From Nocardioides allogilvus (GTDB taxonomy: Bacteria; Actinomycetota; Actinomycetes; Propionibacteriales; Nocardioidaceae), in contig NZ_PZYX01000002.1 of NCBI RefSeq assembly GCF_003047285.1, positions 554,798 through 618,797 on the forward strand: 64,000 nt of DNA, in the 5' to 3' direction. Each line of letters begins with the position of its first letter. Positions within the stretch are counted from its first letter, which is position 1. The notes below the pieces were generated by a model, which saw only the letters and a list, made by a program, of their open reading frames with translations, was not told the DNA's origin and ran no database searches. A program made the translations under genes and the position numbers. This document shows, piece by piece, positions 26,495 to 37,223 of this stretch.

Positions 26495-26596
26495 CGTGGC
26501 ACACCCGAGGGCGACTCCTCACCAGCCGGCTGCCGAGAAGACGGCGGGCCCTTCGTTCCTCCCCGGCACGCCGACCCCGGCGATACTGTCGCCGGC

Positions 26597-27367
26597 ATGC
26601 CCGATCTCCTCACCGACGTGGCCGACGGCGTGCTGACGCTGACCTTCAACCGGCCGGAGGTCTTCAACGCGTTGAGCGGAGAGATGTCGCTCGGCCTCGC
26701 CGACCAGCTCGAGGGCGCGGTGTCCCGCTCGGACGTGCGGGTGGTCGTGATCACGGGCACCGGCGCCGCCTTCAGCACCGGGGCGGACATCGGCGGTGCC
26801 GACGCGCACGAGCGCTTCGACGCACGCGCACTCGACCTGGCCAACCGGATGGTGCGCGCGGTCGTCAACCTCGACAAGCCGGTGCTCGCGGGGGTCAACG
26901 GCATCGCAGCGGGGGTCGGCGCCAGCATCGCGCTGGCCGCCGACATCATCGTCGCGAAGGAGTCGGCCGCCTTCCTGCTGGCCTTCTCGCGAGTCGGCCT
27001 GATGCCCGACGGAGGCGCGAGCGCCACCATCGCGGCCGGGGTGGGCCGCGCGCGGGCCATGCGGATGGCGCTGCTCGCCGAGCCGCTGGGCGCCAGCGAG
27101 GCCCTCGACGCTGGGTTGATCACCCACCTCAGCACGGACGATGAGTTCGACACGACCGTCGCCACGCTCGCGCGGCGCCTCGCCGCCGGGCCGCCGCTGG
27201 CCTTCACGGCGACGAAGAGGGCCATCAACGCCGCGACCCTGAGCCACCTCGAGGGTGCCCTCGAGCGCGAGCGCACCGGCCAGACCATCCTGCTCAGGAC
27301 GGCGGACGCCGCGGAGGGCATGCGCGCGTTCGGCGAGAAGCGCAGGCCCACCTTCACCGGGCGCTGA
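26597..27367 (+). CDS. Enoyl-CoA hydratase/isomerase family protein
   Basis: This 256-residue crotonase fold shows LTFNRPEVFNAL at the N-terminus, the first oxyanion loop GAAFSTGADIGGADA and the second NGIAAGVGASIALAADIIVA. The FSRVGLMPDGGAS loop has Asp where the second catalytic Glu is usually found, as in many isomerase-like members, so hydratase activity is not assured. The ATG is 7 nt after TACTGT. It abuts the convergent DUF1697 gene (stop 27367, next stop 27368). Confidence 0.88.
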   Translation: MPDLLTDVADGVLTLTFNRPEVFNALSGEMSLGLADQLEGAVSRSDVRVVVITGTGAAFSTGADIGGADAHERFDARALDLANRMVRAVVNLDKPVLAGVNGIAAGVGASIALAADIIVAKESAAFLLAFSRVGLMPDGGASATIAAGVGRARAMRMALLAEPLGASEALDAGLITHLSTDDEFDTTVATLARRLAAGPPLAFTATKRAINAATLSHLEGALERERTGQTILLRTADAAEGMRAFGEKRRPTFTGR

Positions 27368-27895
27368 TCAGCACCACTTGCGCGCCAGGGTCGTGACGAC
27401 GTTGAAGTTGCGATTGGTCGCGACGCCGATCAGCCGTTCGACCCGCAGCGGGTCGACGGCGCCGGCCTCGTACGTCGGCCCCAGCAACAGGTGGCACGCA
27501 CGACCGCGTACGACGGCGCGGTGCTCGGCCGTGGACAGCGCCTCGACGGCGGCCTCATCCGCGACGGGTTCCTTGAGCAACAGGACGTAATGACGCGACA
27601 GCTCGCGCTCCGCGGAGAGCTCCTCGGCGTCCCTACCGATCTGCGCGAGCTCCGCCCTGGTGAAGGCGATCGTCGGCACCTCGAAGCCGGCGACCTCGGC
27701 GAACGCGCTCTCGAGGGCCGCCTCGACCTTGACCCGGGAGCGCAGCGAGGACGTCACCCGGACGTTGCCGGTGTTGATGTAGGTCTCGACGTCGCTGAAC
27801 CCGGCCATCTCGCACGCCGCCCTGATCGCTTCCTTGGGGAACTTGCGCCTGGCGCCGAGGTTGATGGCACGGAGAAACGCCACGTGGGTGGTCAT
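27368..27895 (-). CDS. DUF1697 protein
   Basis: The product has 175 residues starting MTTHVAFLRAINLGARRKFPKEAIRAA, with YINTGNVRVTSS and the C-terminal RNFNVVTTLARK motif, all diagnostic for DUF1697. Proteins of this family are small and cytoplasmic with unknown function. The ATG at 27893-27895 is the family start; a short upstream extension lacks support. Confidence 0.9.
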   Translation of the reverse strand: MTTHVAFLRAINLGARRKFPKEAIRAACEMAGFSDVETYINTGNVRVTSSLRSRVKVEAALESAFAEVAGFEVPTIAFTRAELAQIGRDAEELSAERELSRHYVLLLKEPVADEAAVEALSTAEHRAVVRGRACHLLLGPTYEAGAVDPLRVERLIGVATNRNFNVVTTLARKWC

Positions 27896-27938
27896 GGATG
27901 AGATCATGCACACAGTCCGTTGGGTCTAAGGTGCTGGC

Positions 27939-28727
27939 ATGAACACACGCACTCTTGCCCTCGGCCTCGGCGCCATCGCCCTCTCCTTTGCGGCCACCGG
28001 TTGCGCCAAGGACGACACCTCCTCGACCACCGAGTCGGGCATCCAGCTCGTCAAGGAAGGTGTGCTGACGATCTGCACGCACCTGCCCTACGAGCCCTTC
28101 GAGTTCACGGAGGGCGGCGAGGTCGTCGGTTTCGACCCCGCGGTGCTGGAGATCGCTGCCGACAACGAGGGGCTCGACACCGAGGTCATCGACGTCGCGT
28201 GGGAGACGATCACGACGGGCGAGGCCCTCAACAGCGGCCAGTGCGACGTGGCCGCCGGCGCCATGACGATCAACCCCGAGCGTGAGGCCGTCATGGACTT
28301 CACCGACCCCTACTTCACGGCCACCCAGGCCCTCATGACCAAGACCGGCGCGGGCATCACGTCGCTCGAGGACCTCGCGGGCAAGAAGGTCGCTGTCCAG
28401 GACGGCACGACCGGAGCCGACTACGTCCGCGAGAACGCCCCCAAGAACACCGAGGTCGTCTCCTACGAGGACTCCTCGCTCATGCAGCAGGCGGTCCTGA
28501 CCGGCCGGGCCGACGCCGGCGTCAACGACAACGGCCTGCTCAACTACTTCGTCAGCGAGAACCCCGAGGTCGAGGTCGTCACGGAGTTCGAGACCGGCGA
28601 GGAGTACGGCTTCTCGGTGAAGAAGGACAGCAACGACGAGCTGCTCGCCGCCATCAACGACGGCATCGCGAGCGACGAGTACGACGCGGTCTACGAAGAG
28701 TGGTTCGGCACCGCCCCGCCCAGCTGA
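27939..28727 (+). CDS. Amino-acid ABC transporter substrate-binding lipoprotein
   Basis: The product has 262 residues. A lipoprotein signal has lipobox AATGC (Cys about 22). The periplasmic-binding-protein type 3 domain reads [32 protein letters not shown], and a C-terminal [13 protein letters not shown]. It captures an amino acid, probably polar or basic, for the permease and ATPase downstream. The ATG is 6 nt after TAAGGT. A gap of 44 nt separates it from the permease gene. Confidence 0.93.
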   Translation: MNTRTLALGLGAIALSFAATGCAKDDTSSTTESGIQLVKEGVLTICTHLPYEPFEFTEGGEVVGFDPAVLEIAADNEGLDTEVIDVAWETITTGEALNSGQCDVAAGAMTINPEREAVMDFTDPYFTATQALMTKTGAGITSLEDLAGKKVAVQDGTTGADYVRENAPKNTEVVSYEDSSLMQQAVLTGRADAGVNDNGLLNYFVSENPEVEVVTEFETGEEYGFSVKKDSNDELLAAINDGIASDEYDAVYEEWFGTAPPS

Positions 28728-28771
28728 TCGCCCCCTTCCCCGCCGACCCGTCCAAGAAGGTGACCTGATTC

Positions 28772-29562
28772 ATGGCGAGTCCCCGCCAACGTGCCGCCCG
28801 GTGGCGTTACGTCCAGTACGCCATTCTCGTCGCCGCGTTGTTGGCGATCGCGTTCATCGCCGACTGGGCCCAGATCCAGCGGGCGTTCTGGAACTGGGAG
28901 CTGGTCAAGGAGCAGTTCCCGCGCGTCCTGACCATCGCCCTGAAGAACACGATCGTCTACACCGCGTGCGGCTTCGCCTTCGGACTGGCCCTCGGCTTGT
29001 TGCTGGCGCTGATGCGTCTCTCGAGCGTCGGGCCCTACCGGTGGATCGCGACCGGCATCATCGAGCTCTTCCGTGGCCTGCCCGCCCTGGTCGTCTTCAT
29101 CGCGCTGAGCGTCGGGTTCAACCTGGCCTTCCCGGCCTACGAAATTCCGTTCGGCAACCTGGGCATCGTCACCCTGGCCCTGGGCCTCGTCGGCGGCGCC
29201 TACATGGCAGAGACGATCCGGGCCGGCATCCAGGCGGTGCCGAAGGGCCAGCTCGAGGCTGCGCGATCGCTCGGGATGTCGCACGGTCGGGCGATGATCA
29301 GCGTGGTGGTCCCGCAGGCGTTCCGGATCATCCTGCCGCCGCTGACCAACGAGCTGATCCTGCTGACGAAGGACTCGTCGCTGGTCTACATCCTCGGGCT
29401 CTCCCTCTCGGGCTACGAGCTCACCAAGTTCGGCCGGGAGGGCATGAACTCCGCCTCCAACCTGACCCCGATCATCGTGATCGCCCTGTGCTACCTGCTG
29501 ATCACGGTGCCGCTGTCGATCGTCGTACGCCGCATGGAGAGCCGCTCGGAGAGGGCCCGCTG

Positions 29563-29563
<1 letters not shown>
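28772..29563 (+). CDS. Amino-acid ABC transporter permease (HisM/GlnP type)
   Basis: The product has 263 residues with about five to six helices. [21 protein letters not shown] opens the His/Glu/Gln/Arg/opine TM domain, and the EAA loop is [26 protein letters not shown]. It needs only one permease type here, so it may act as a homodimer. AGAAGGTGACC precedes the ATG, and the stop overlaps the ATPase start (TGATG). Confidence 0.93.
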
Positions 29564-30320
<757 letters not shown>

Positions 30321-30324
<4 letters not shown>

Positions 30325-31238
30325 GACCCGAGCCACTCCCTGGCCGAGGCGACCACCGCCTCGGTCAGGTCGGCGACCACGGCCGAGCCGAGGCGCCAGT
30401 GCTGCCAGTAGAGCGGCACGTCCGAGTGCCTCCCGGGGTGCAGCTCGACGAGCCGGCCGCTGGCGAGGTCGTCCCCCGCCTGGCCGATCGGGATCATCCC
30501 CCAGCCCATCCCCCGCCGCACCGCGTTGTCGAACTCGCGCACCGAGGGGATCCACGTCACCGGGGGCGCCAGGTGTCGCCGGGTGACCTTGCGCAGGAAG
30601 TCGTGCTGCAGGGTGTCGTTGCGGTCGAACGCCACGATCGGCGCCTTCGCGAGATCGGCCGTCGTCGCACCGTCCGGCAGGTGCGCGGCCATGAACTCGG
30701 GTGTCGCCACCGCGACGTAGCGCAACCGCCCGAGCCGCACCACCCGGCAGCCGGGCACCGGGCGCGGCTCCGAGGTGATGGCCGCCATGACGTCGCCGCG
30801 CCGCAGCCGCTCGGTGGTGCGTGACTGGTCCTCGCGCACGACCTCGAACGTCACGCGGTGGGCGCGCTGCACCGTGACCAGCGCGTCGATCAGCCAGGTG
30901 TAGAGAGCGTCGGCGTTCACCGCGATCGGCACCGAGGCGTACGGCGTGTCCTCGTCACCGGCCTCCCCCGCCTCGACGAGCTCGGCGACGGCCTCCCGCT
31001 CGAGGAGCTCGACCTGGGTCGCGAGCCGCACCAGCACGTCACCCGCCTCGGTCGCGGAGATCGGCTTGACCCGGTGCACCAGCACCCGCCCGACCCGCGT
31101 CTCCAGGGCCTTGATCCGCTGGCTGATCGCCGACGGTGTCACGTGCAGCTCGCGGGCTGCCGCTTCGAAGGTGCCGAAGCGGATCACGGCGGCCAGGGTG
31201 CGCAGGGCGACGGGGTCGATCTGGGTGAGGTCTTTCAC
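30321..31238 (-). CDS. LysR family regulator, LysG/ArgP type
   Basis: The product has 305 residues. The N-terminal HTH is [43 protein letters not shown], and the ligand domain has the ArgP/LysG features [13 protein letters not shown] and [12 protein letters not shown]. It is divergent from a lysE-type exporter, the classical pair in which the regulator activates export when lysine or arginine is high. The GTG at 31236-31238 was chosen since the HTH starts shortly after. Confidence 0.92.
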
Positions 31239-31239
31239 A

Positions 31240-31254
31240 ATTAGAGATCCTAAT
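31240..31254. promoter_or_regulatory. LysR-type inverted repeat in the lysG/lysE divergent region
   Basis: ATTAG-N5-CTAAT is a perfect 5-bp inverted repeat right in front of the regulator's start codon and 56 nt upstream of the lysE-type gene. Position and symmetry match an autoregulatory LysR site. The lysE-type gene has its own TAGCGT box at 31298-31303. Confidence 0.6.
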
Positions 31255-31310
31255 GATCCTTGCAAATACTTCGCTGGGTTAAAGGCACCTCACCCCCTAG
31301 CGTTGACCGC

Positions 31311-31910
31311 ATGTTGAGCATCTTCGTCACCGGTCTGCTGACCGGACTCGCCCTGATCGTGGCGGTCGGCGCGCAGAACGCCTTCGTCCTGCGCCAGGGG
31401 ATCCGCGGCGAGCACGTCGTCGCGGTGATCGCCGTCTGCCTGGTCTCGGACGTCGTCGCGATCACCGCCGGCGTGGCCGGCCTCGGCGTCGTGATGGAGC
31501 GCTGGCCGGCCGTGCTGCCGATCGCGCAGATCGGCGGCGGGATCTATCTCATCGCCTTCGGCATCCAGTCGGCCATGCGCGCGTGGCGGCCGAGCGCACT
31601 CGCCGCGGAGACGGGCACCACGATGTCACTGCGTCGCGCGATGCTGCTGGCGCTGGCGCTGACCTGGCTCAACCCGCACTTCTACCTCGACGCGCTGCTC
31701 ATGCTCGGCACCGTCGCCAACAGCTTCGGCGACCAGCGCTGGTGGTTCTGGGCCGGTTCGCTCGTCGCCAGCAGCATCTGGTTCCCCACCCTGGGCCTCG
31801 GCGCCCGCGCGCTGCGCGGCATCTTCGCCCGCCCGTCGGCCTGGCGGGTGCTCGACTCCGGCATCGCCGTGGTGATGGGCGGCCTGGGCGTCGGGCTGCT
31901 CGTGCACTGA
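31311..31910 (+). CDS. LysE/ArgO family amino-acid exporter
   Basis: The product has 199 residues with six helices. Signature VAVGAQNAFVLRQGIRGEHV follows the first helix, and LTWLNPHFYLDALLMLG lies in helix 4. It exports lysine, arginine or an analogue. The ATG is 7 nt after TAGCGT. It is regulated by the divergent LysG-like gene and lies beside an amino-acid importer operon. Confidence 0.93.
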   Translation: MLSIFVTGLLTGLALIVAVGAQNAFVLRQGIRGEHVVAVIAVCLVSDVVAITAGVAGLGVVMERWPAVLPIAQIGGGIYLIAFGIQSAMRAWRPSALAAETGTTMSLRRAMLLALALTWLNPHFYLDALLMLGTVANSFGDQRWWFWAGSLVASSIWFPTLGLGARALRGIFARPSAWRVLDSGIAVVMGGLGVGLLVH

Positions 31911-31994
31911 GCCGCGTCGGGACGTCGCGATCACGTCACCCGGCGTGCACGACGGCGCCACGTGGGCGTCAACCCCGCCGGGTCGACTCGGGAC

Positions 31995-32837
31995 ATGACC
32001 TCCCGGATCCTGGCCACCCTGTTCGCACCCGCCCTGCTGGCGTCGCTCGCGCTCTCTGCCCCGGCGGCGGCCACGACCGGAGCCGCCCCCGAGCCGGTCG
32101 TCGCGCTCCAGCAGGCCCACGCCCACAACGACTACGAGCACCAGCGCCCGCTGCTCGACGCACTCGACCACGGCTTCACCTCGGTCGAGGCCGACGTCTG
32201 GCTGGTCGATGGTGAGCTGCTGGTCGCGCACGACCTGGCCGACGTCCAGCCCGGCCGGACGCTGGAGTCGCTCTACCTCGAGCCGCTGGCCAAGATCGTG
32301 GCTGACAACGGCGGGACCGTCCACCCGGGCTGGGACGGCACCTTCCAGCTGCTGATCGACGTCAAGAGCGACGCCCGCCCGACGTACGACGCCATCCACG
32401 CGGCGCTCGCCGCCCACGAGGAGATCATGACCCGCTTCCAGCACGGCGCGCGCAAGCAGCGGGCCGTCGACGCCGTGATCAGCGGCAACCGCGACCTCGC
32501 CTTCATGTCGTCGCAGAAGAAGCGCTTCGCGGGGTACGACGGCCGGCTGGGCGACCTCGGGTCAGGCCTGTCGGCCAACGTGATGCCCCTCGTCAGCGAC
32601 AACTGGACGCGCCACTTCACCTGGCAGGGCGTGGGCCCGATGCCGGCAGCCGAGCGTGCCGAGCTGGAGGCGATCGTCGCGCAGGCTCACGCAGCCGGTT
32701 ACCGCGTCCGGTTCTGGGCCACCCCCGATGCTGCCCTGCCCAACCGGGAGGCGGTCTGGCAGGCACTGCGCAACGCCGGCGTCGACCACATCAACACCGA
32801 CGACCTCGCGGGCCTTCAGGCGTTCCTGTCGTCCTGA
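31995..32837 (+). CDS. Secreted PLC-like/glycerophosphodiesterase-family phosphodiesterase
   Basis: The product has 280 residues with a signal peptide (about 1-28, after SAPAAA). The catalytic part begins QQAHAHNDYEHQRPLLDALDHGF with paired His, then SVEADVWLVDGELLVAHD with the Glu/Asp metal ligands, as in the PI-PLC/GDPD-like family found in Streptomyces and Bacteroides. It ends in the TIM-barrel strands VRFWATPD and HINTDDLAGL. The ATG at 31995 is just before the hydrophobic segment. Its last 22 nt overlap the convergent neighbour. Confidence 0.85.
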   Translation: MTSRILATLFAPALLASLALSAPAAATTGAAPEPVVALQQAHAHNDYEHQRPLLDALDHGFTSVEADVWLVDGELLVAHDLADVQPGRTLESLYLEPLAKIVADNGGTVHPGWDGTFQLLIDVKSDARPTYDAIHAALAAHEEIMTRFQHGARKQRAVDAVISGNRDLAFMSSQKKRFAGYDGRLGDLGSGLSANVMPLVSDNWTRHFTWQGVGPMPAAERAELEAIVAQAHAAGYRVRFWATPDAALPNREAVWQALRNAGVDHINTDDLAGLQAFLSS

Positions 32838-33613
32838 GCGAACACCAGCGACTGCGCTTCCAGCGCCTCGCGCAGCCGGTCGATCGCGATCGGCCCGACG
32901 CCGTGCAGGGCGCCGAGCTCGGCCGCGGTCAGGGCGGCCACCTGCTCGAGCGTGGTGATCCCCGCCGCGCGCAACGCCTTGGTCGCCGGGGCGCCGATCC
33001 TCGGCAGCTTCGTGCCCGCGGGCCGCGGTGTGCGCTGACGCGGTGCCGACAGGCCCGAGTCGACGACGGCCTGGCCGCGGGGCGAGAGGAGGTAGCCGAT
33101 GTCGAGCGACTCGGTCAGGCCGAGTTCCTTGAGCTTGCGGACGTCCTTCTTGAAGTCGGCCGTGTCGCGCCCGACCTGCGCGGCCAGGTCGGGGGCCCGC
33201 ACCGTCGGGTTGAGGTCGATCAGGTCGAGGGTCTCGCGGGTCCAGGCGCCGTACGCCGATGCCTTGTCCAGCCTCGCCAGCCTGGCGTCGATCTCGGCGA
33301 TCTCCTCGGCGGTGGGGATGCTCTCCCGCAGCGCCTCGCGCGGGTCCGCGCCGGCGTAGGCCAGCCCGACGCGCCAGATCGGGTCGTCCGGACGAGTGGC
33401 GAGGGCCTTGGCCAGGGCGGCGGGGGTCAGCCCCGAACGGCGGGCGTCGTCGGGCGTCGGCTCGAGGACCCGCTCGACGGAGGTCACCTCGACGACACCC
33501 ACAGCCGTGCGCATCTGGGTGCCGACGACCACCCGCGGGGTGGCCCAGCGACGCAGCGCGAGGTCGACCTCCCCCGCCTTGATCGCATCGAGGATGTCGC
33601 GCCGGATCATCAT
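32816..33613 (-). CDS. ASCH-like domain plus helix-hairpin-helix protein
   Basis: The product has 265 residues. The N-terminus (about 1-55) looks like an ASCH/PUA-like fold: IRRDILDAIKAGEVDLALRRW, VGTQMRTAVGVVEVTSVE. The middle is helical, with IDARLARLDKASAYGAW followed by a winged-helix-like segment (about 130-185). The C-terminus is a helix-hairpin-helix: LPRIGAPATKALRAAGITTLEQVAAL, ELGALHGVGPIAIDRLREAL. It probably binds nucleic acid. No catalytic motif is evident. The start is one of two adjacent ATG codons at 33608-33613. Confidence 0.7.
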   Translation of the reverse strand: MMIRRDILDAIKAGEVDLALRRWATPRVVVGTQMRTAVGVVEVTSVERVLEPTPDDARRSGLTPAALAKALATRPDDPIWRVGLAYAGADPREALRESIPTAEEIAEIDARLARLDKASAYGAWTRETLDLIDLNPTVRAPDLAAQVGRDTADFKKDVRKLKELGLTESLDIGYLLSPRGQAVVDSGLSAPRQRTPRPAGTKLPRIGAPATKALRAAGITTLEQVAALTAAELGALHGVGPIAIDRLREALEAQSLVFAQDDRNA

Positions 33614-33708
33614 GACGGGCAAGCCTGCCAGAGTCGGCCGTCGGGCGGCAGGTCGCCCGTCGGCCGCGATCCTCGGTGGGGCATGGGCCGGGCTCGTAGG
33701 CTCGATGC

Positions 33709-34587
33709 ATGCCGTCCCTCCGCGCTCGACTGGGCCACGAGCTGTTCCGCCGCGTCGCCGGGCCCGACGGGCCGCGGCATCGCGAACGCATCCATGGCAC
33801 GCCCGGGCCGCGATGGTTCGACCGCGACTCCCAGATCGTCCGCGTGCACGGCGATGCCTCGATGTTCATCGGCGGCATCCGCGCGATCCTGCTGCAGACG
33901 ATGCACCCCGCCGCGATGCAGGCGGTCGCCGACCACTCGGGCTTCCGCGGCGACATGTGGGGCCGGCTCGCCCGCACCAGCCAGTTCCTCGCGGTGACCA
34001 CCTTCGGCACGGCCGAGCATGCCGAACAGGCTGTCCGCGCCGTACGCACCATCCACGAGCGGGTGACGGGGACGATGCCTGACGGCACGCCCTATGCGGC
34101 CTCCGACCCGCACCTGCTGGCGTGGGTGCACGCGGCCGAGGTCGACAGCTTCCTGCTCGCGCACCAGACGTACGGCGCCCGCCCGCTCGACGCAGCCGGG
34201 TGCGACGCCTATGTCGCGCAGGCGGCGGAGATCGGCGCCCGCCTCGGGGTCATCGACCCCCCGCGCACCGTCGCCGAGCTGCGTCGGGTGCTGGACGACT
34301 TCCGGCCCGAGCTGCGTGCCACCGACGAGGCGCGCAGTGCCGTGCGGTTCCTGGTGCTCCACCCCGACCTGCCGCTCGCCGCGCGCCCTGCCTACGGCGT
34401 GCTGATCGCGGCCGGCGTCGCCCTGCTCCCCCGCTGGACCCGCCGCCCGCTGCGCCTGCCGTGGCTGCCGGTCTCCGAGCGGACCGTGGTCAGGGCGCTC
34501 GGCGTCCTCGCCACCGGCACCATTCGCTGGGCCATGACGCCCGGAGTCGACGAGGCACGCGAGCTGAGGGCCTCCGCGCAGGCGTGA
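33709..34587 (+). CDS. DUF2236 oxygenase family (MpaB/latex-clearing-protein-like)
   Basis: The product has 292 residues: SMFIGGIRAILLQTMHPAAMQAV (conserved His), FLAVTTFGTAEHAEQAVRAVRTIH, and DPHLLAWVHAAEVDSFL with the histidines proposed to bind heme b. It is an oxygenase-fold protein of the MpaB/Rv3399-like family, likely oxidising a hydrophobic substrate. The ATG is 6 nt after TAGGCT. No reductase or substrate gene is adjacent. Confidence 0.88.
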   Translation: MPSLRARLGHELFRRVAGPDGPRHRERIHGTPGPRWFDRDSQIVRVHGDASMFIGGIRAILLQTMHPAAMQAVADHSGFRGDMWGRLARTSQFLAVTTFGTAEHAEQAVRAVRTIHERVTGTMPDGTPYAASDPHLLAWVHAAEVDSFLLAHQTYGARPLDAAGCDAYVAQAAEIGARLGVIDPPRTVAELRRVLDDFRPELRATDEARSAVRFLVLHPDLPLAARPAYGVLIAAGVALLPRWTRRPLRLPWLPVSERTVVRALGVLATGTIRWAMTPGVDEARELRASAQA

Positions 34588-34597
34588 CCATTTGCCT

Positions 34598-34667
34598 GCT
34601 CAAGCGTCGAGCTCGACGCCCGACGACCCGCAGTCCCAGCGTTGAGCGTCCATGCGGACGCTTGAGC
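34598..34667. repeat. Nested palindromes between convergent genes
   Basis: GCTCAAGCGTC (34598-34608) is inverted at 34657-34667. Nested within are a perfect 16-nt palindrome at 34604-34619 (core GTCGAGCTCGAC) and a 7-bp hairpin of AGCGTCC/GGACGCT directly before 34663. The element lies between the 3' ends of the DUF2236 gene and hppD, so bidirectional termination or an intergenic repeat are both possible. Confidence 0.5.
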
Positions 34668-34695
34668 CGGGAAACCGACGCCCGGCCTCAGTCCC

Positions 34696-35982
<1,287 letters not shown>

Positions 35983-35989
35983 TCATCGC

Positions 35990-36457
35990 ATGGACGATCT
36001 GGACAGCAGATTGATCGATCTCTTCGCTGCCGAGCCGCGCATCGGCGTCCTCGAGGCGAGTCGGCGCCTCGGTGTCGCCCGCGGGACCGTGCAGGCCAGG
36101 CTCGACCGGCTGAGCTCGAGCAGCGTCGTGATCGGCTGGGGTCCCGAGCTCTCCCCCGAGGCGCTCGGCTTCCCGGTGATGGCATTCTTGACCCTGGAGA
36201 TCCGCCAGGGGTCGGGCCACAACGCGATCGCCCGCCACCTCGCCGCGATCCCCGAGGTGCTGGAGGCCTACACGATCACCGGCGCCGGCGACATGTGGGC
36301 GCGGGTCGTGGCACGGTCCAACGCCGATCTCCAGCGGGTGATCGACCAGGTGCTCGCGGACCGTGGCATCGAGCGTTCCACGACCGTGATCGCGCTCGCC
36401 GCGCAGATCGAGCACCGGGTGCTCCCGCTGGCGCGCGCCGCCGTCACGCCGGGCTAG
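35990..36457 (+). CDS. Lrp/AsnC family transcriptional regulator
   Basis: The product has 155 residues. The HTH is MDDLDSRLIDLFAAEPRIGVLEASRRLGVARGTVQARLDRL, followed by a RAM ligand-binding domain (VLEAYTITGAGDMWARVVARSNADLQRVIDQVL). The ATG has AGGAG 8 nt upstream. Linked AsnC-type regulators of hpd genes are known in actinobacteria, so tyrosine or phenylalanine is a plausible effector. Confidence 0.92.
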   Translation: MDDLDSRLIDLFAAEPRIGVLEASRRLGVARGTVQARLDRLSSSSVVIGWGPELSPEALGFPVMAFLTLEIRQGSGHNAIARHLAAIPEVLEAYTITGAGDMWARVVARSNADLQRVIDQVLADRGIERSTTVIALAAQIEHRVLPLARAAVTPG

Positions 36458-36470
36458 CGGCAGCCGAGCC

Positions 36471-37109
36471 TCAGCGCAGCCGCTCCGCGACCTGCTGGGC
36501 CGCCGCGAGGACACGGGGTGCGACCAGCTTCTCGTCGATAGCGCCGTCGAGGGTCACGATGCCGACGCTGGCGCGCAGCCCCTCGAGCCCGCGCACCGGG
36601 GCGGCCAGCCCGTGGGCACCGGACTGGAGCTCCCCACTGGTGACGGCGTACGCCGCCGTGTCAGCGTCGCTGAGCAGGCTGATCGCCTTCCCTGCCGCCC
36701 CCGCAGTGAGCGGGTGACGCGAGCCGACGCGGTAGGCCACGTGGTAGTCGGTCCAGGTCGGCTCGACGACCGCCAGCGCCAGGGCCTCGTCGCCGTCGGC
36801 CACGGTGAAGTGGGCGGTGCACCCGATGGCCTCGGCGAGCGAGCGCAGCACCGGCACGGCGAGGTCGCGCAGCAGCGGCTGGACGGCCGAGGCGAGGTGC
36901 AGCACGCCGAGTCCCACGCACAGCCGACCACGGCCGTCGCGGCGGACCAGGGCGTGCTGCTCGAGCGTGCTGATGAGCCGGTAGACCACGGTCCGGTTGA
37001 CGCCCATCTGCTGCGACAGCTCGGTGACCGTCAGCCCCTGCGGAGCCTCGGCGAGCACCTCCAGGACGCGCAGGCCTCGATCGAGCGTCTGGGAGGTCTC
37101 GGTGGCCAT
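36471..37109 (-). CDS. IclR family transcriptional regulator
   Basis: The product has 212 residues, somewhat short for IclR (about 250). The HTH is LDRGLRVLEVLAEAPQGLTVTELSQQMGVNRTVVYRLISTLEQHALV. The effector domain contains RVGSRHPLTAGAAGKAI, typical of the family. The ATG is 6 nt after TAGATT on the minus strand. It converges with the Lrp gene. A regulated target is not obvious. Confidence 0.92.
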   Translation of the reverse strand: MATETSQTLDRGLRVLEVLAEAPQGLTVTELSQQMGVNRTVVYRLISTLEQHALVRRDGRGRLCVGLGVLHLASAVQPLLRDLAVPVLRSLAEAIGCTAHFTVADGDEALALAVVEPTWTDYHVAYRVGSRHPLTAGAAGKAISLLSDADTAAYAVTSGELQSGAHGLAAPVRGLEGLRASVGIVTLDGAIDEKLVAPRVLAAAQQVAERLR

Positions 37110-37223
37110 GGATCCAATCTAGTGACAACTTCGTGCGCGCGGCCCCCATCACACCCTCGAGTGCCTTTTGGCACCAACCCCGAGACGGGGTGTCCACACA
37201 CCAGTCGATCAAGGGAGAAATCC

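Noticed and set aside
26915..27010. Frameshift or loss in the crotonase gene because of the Asp at the second catalytic position
   Set aside because: The frame is intact with normal length, and Asp at this position is common in isomerase-like members.
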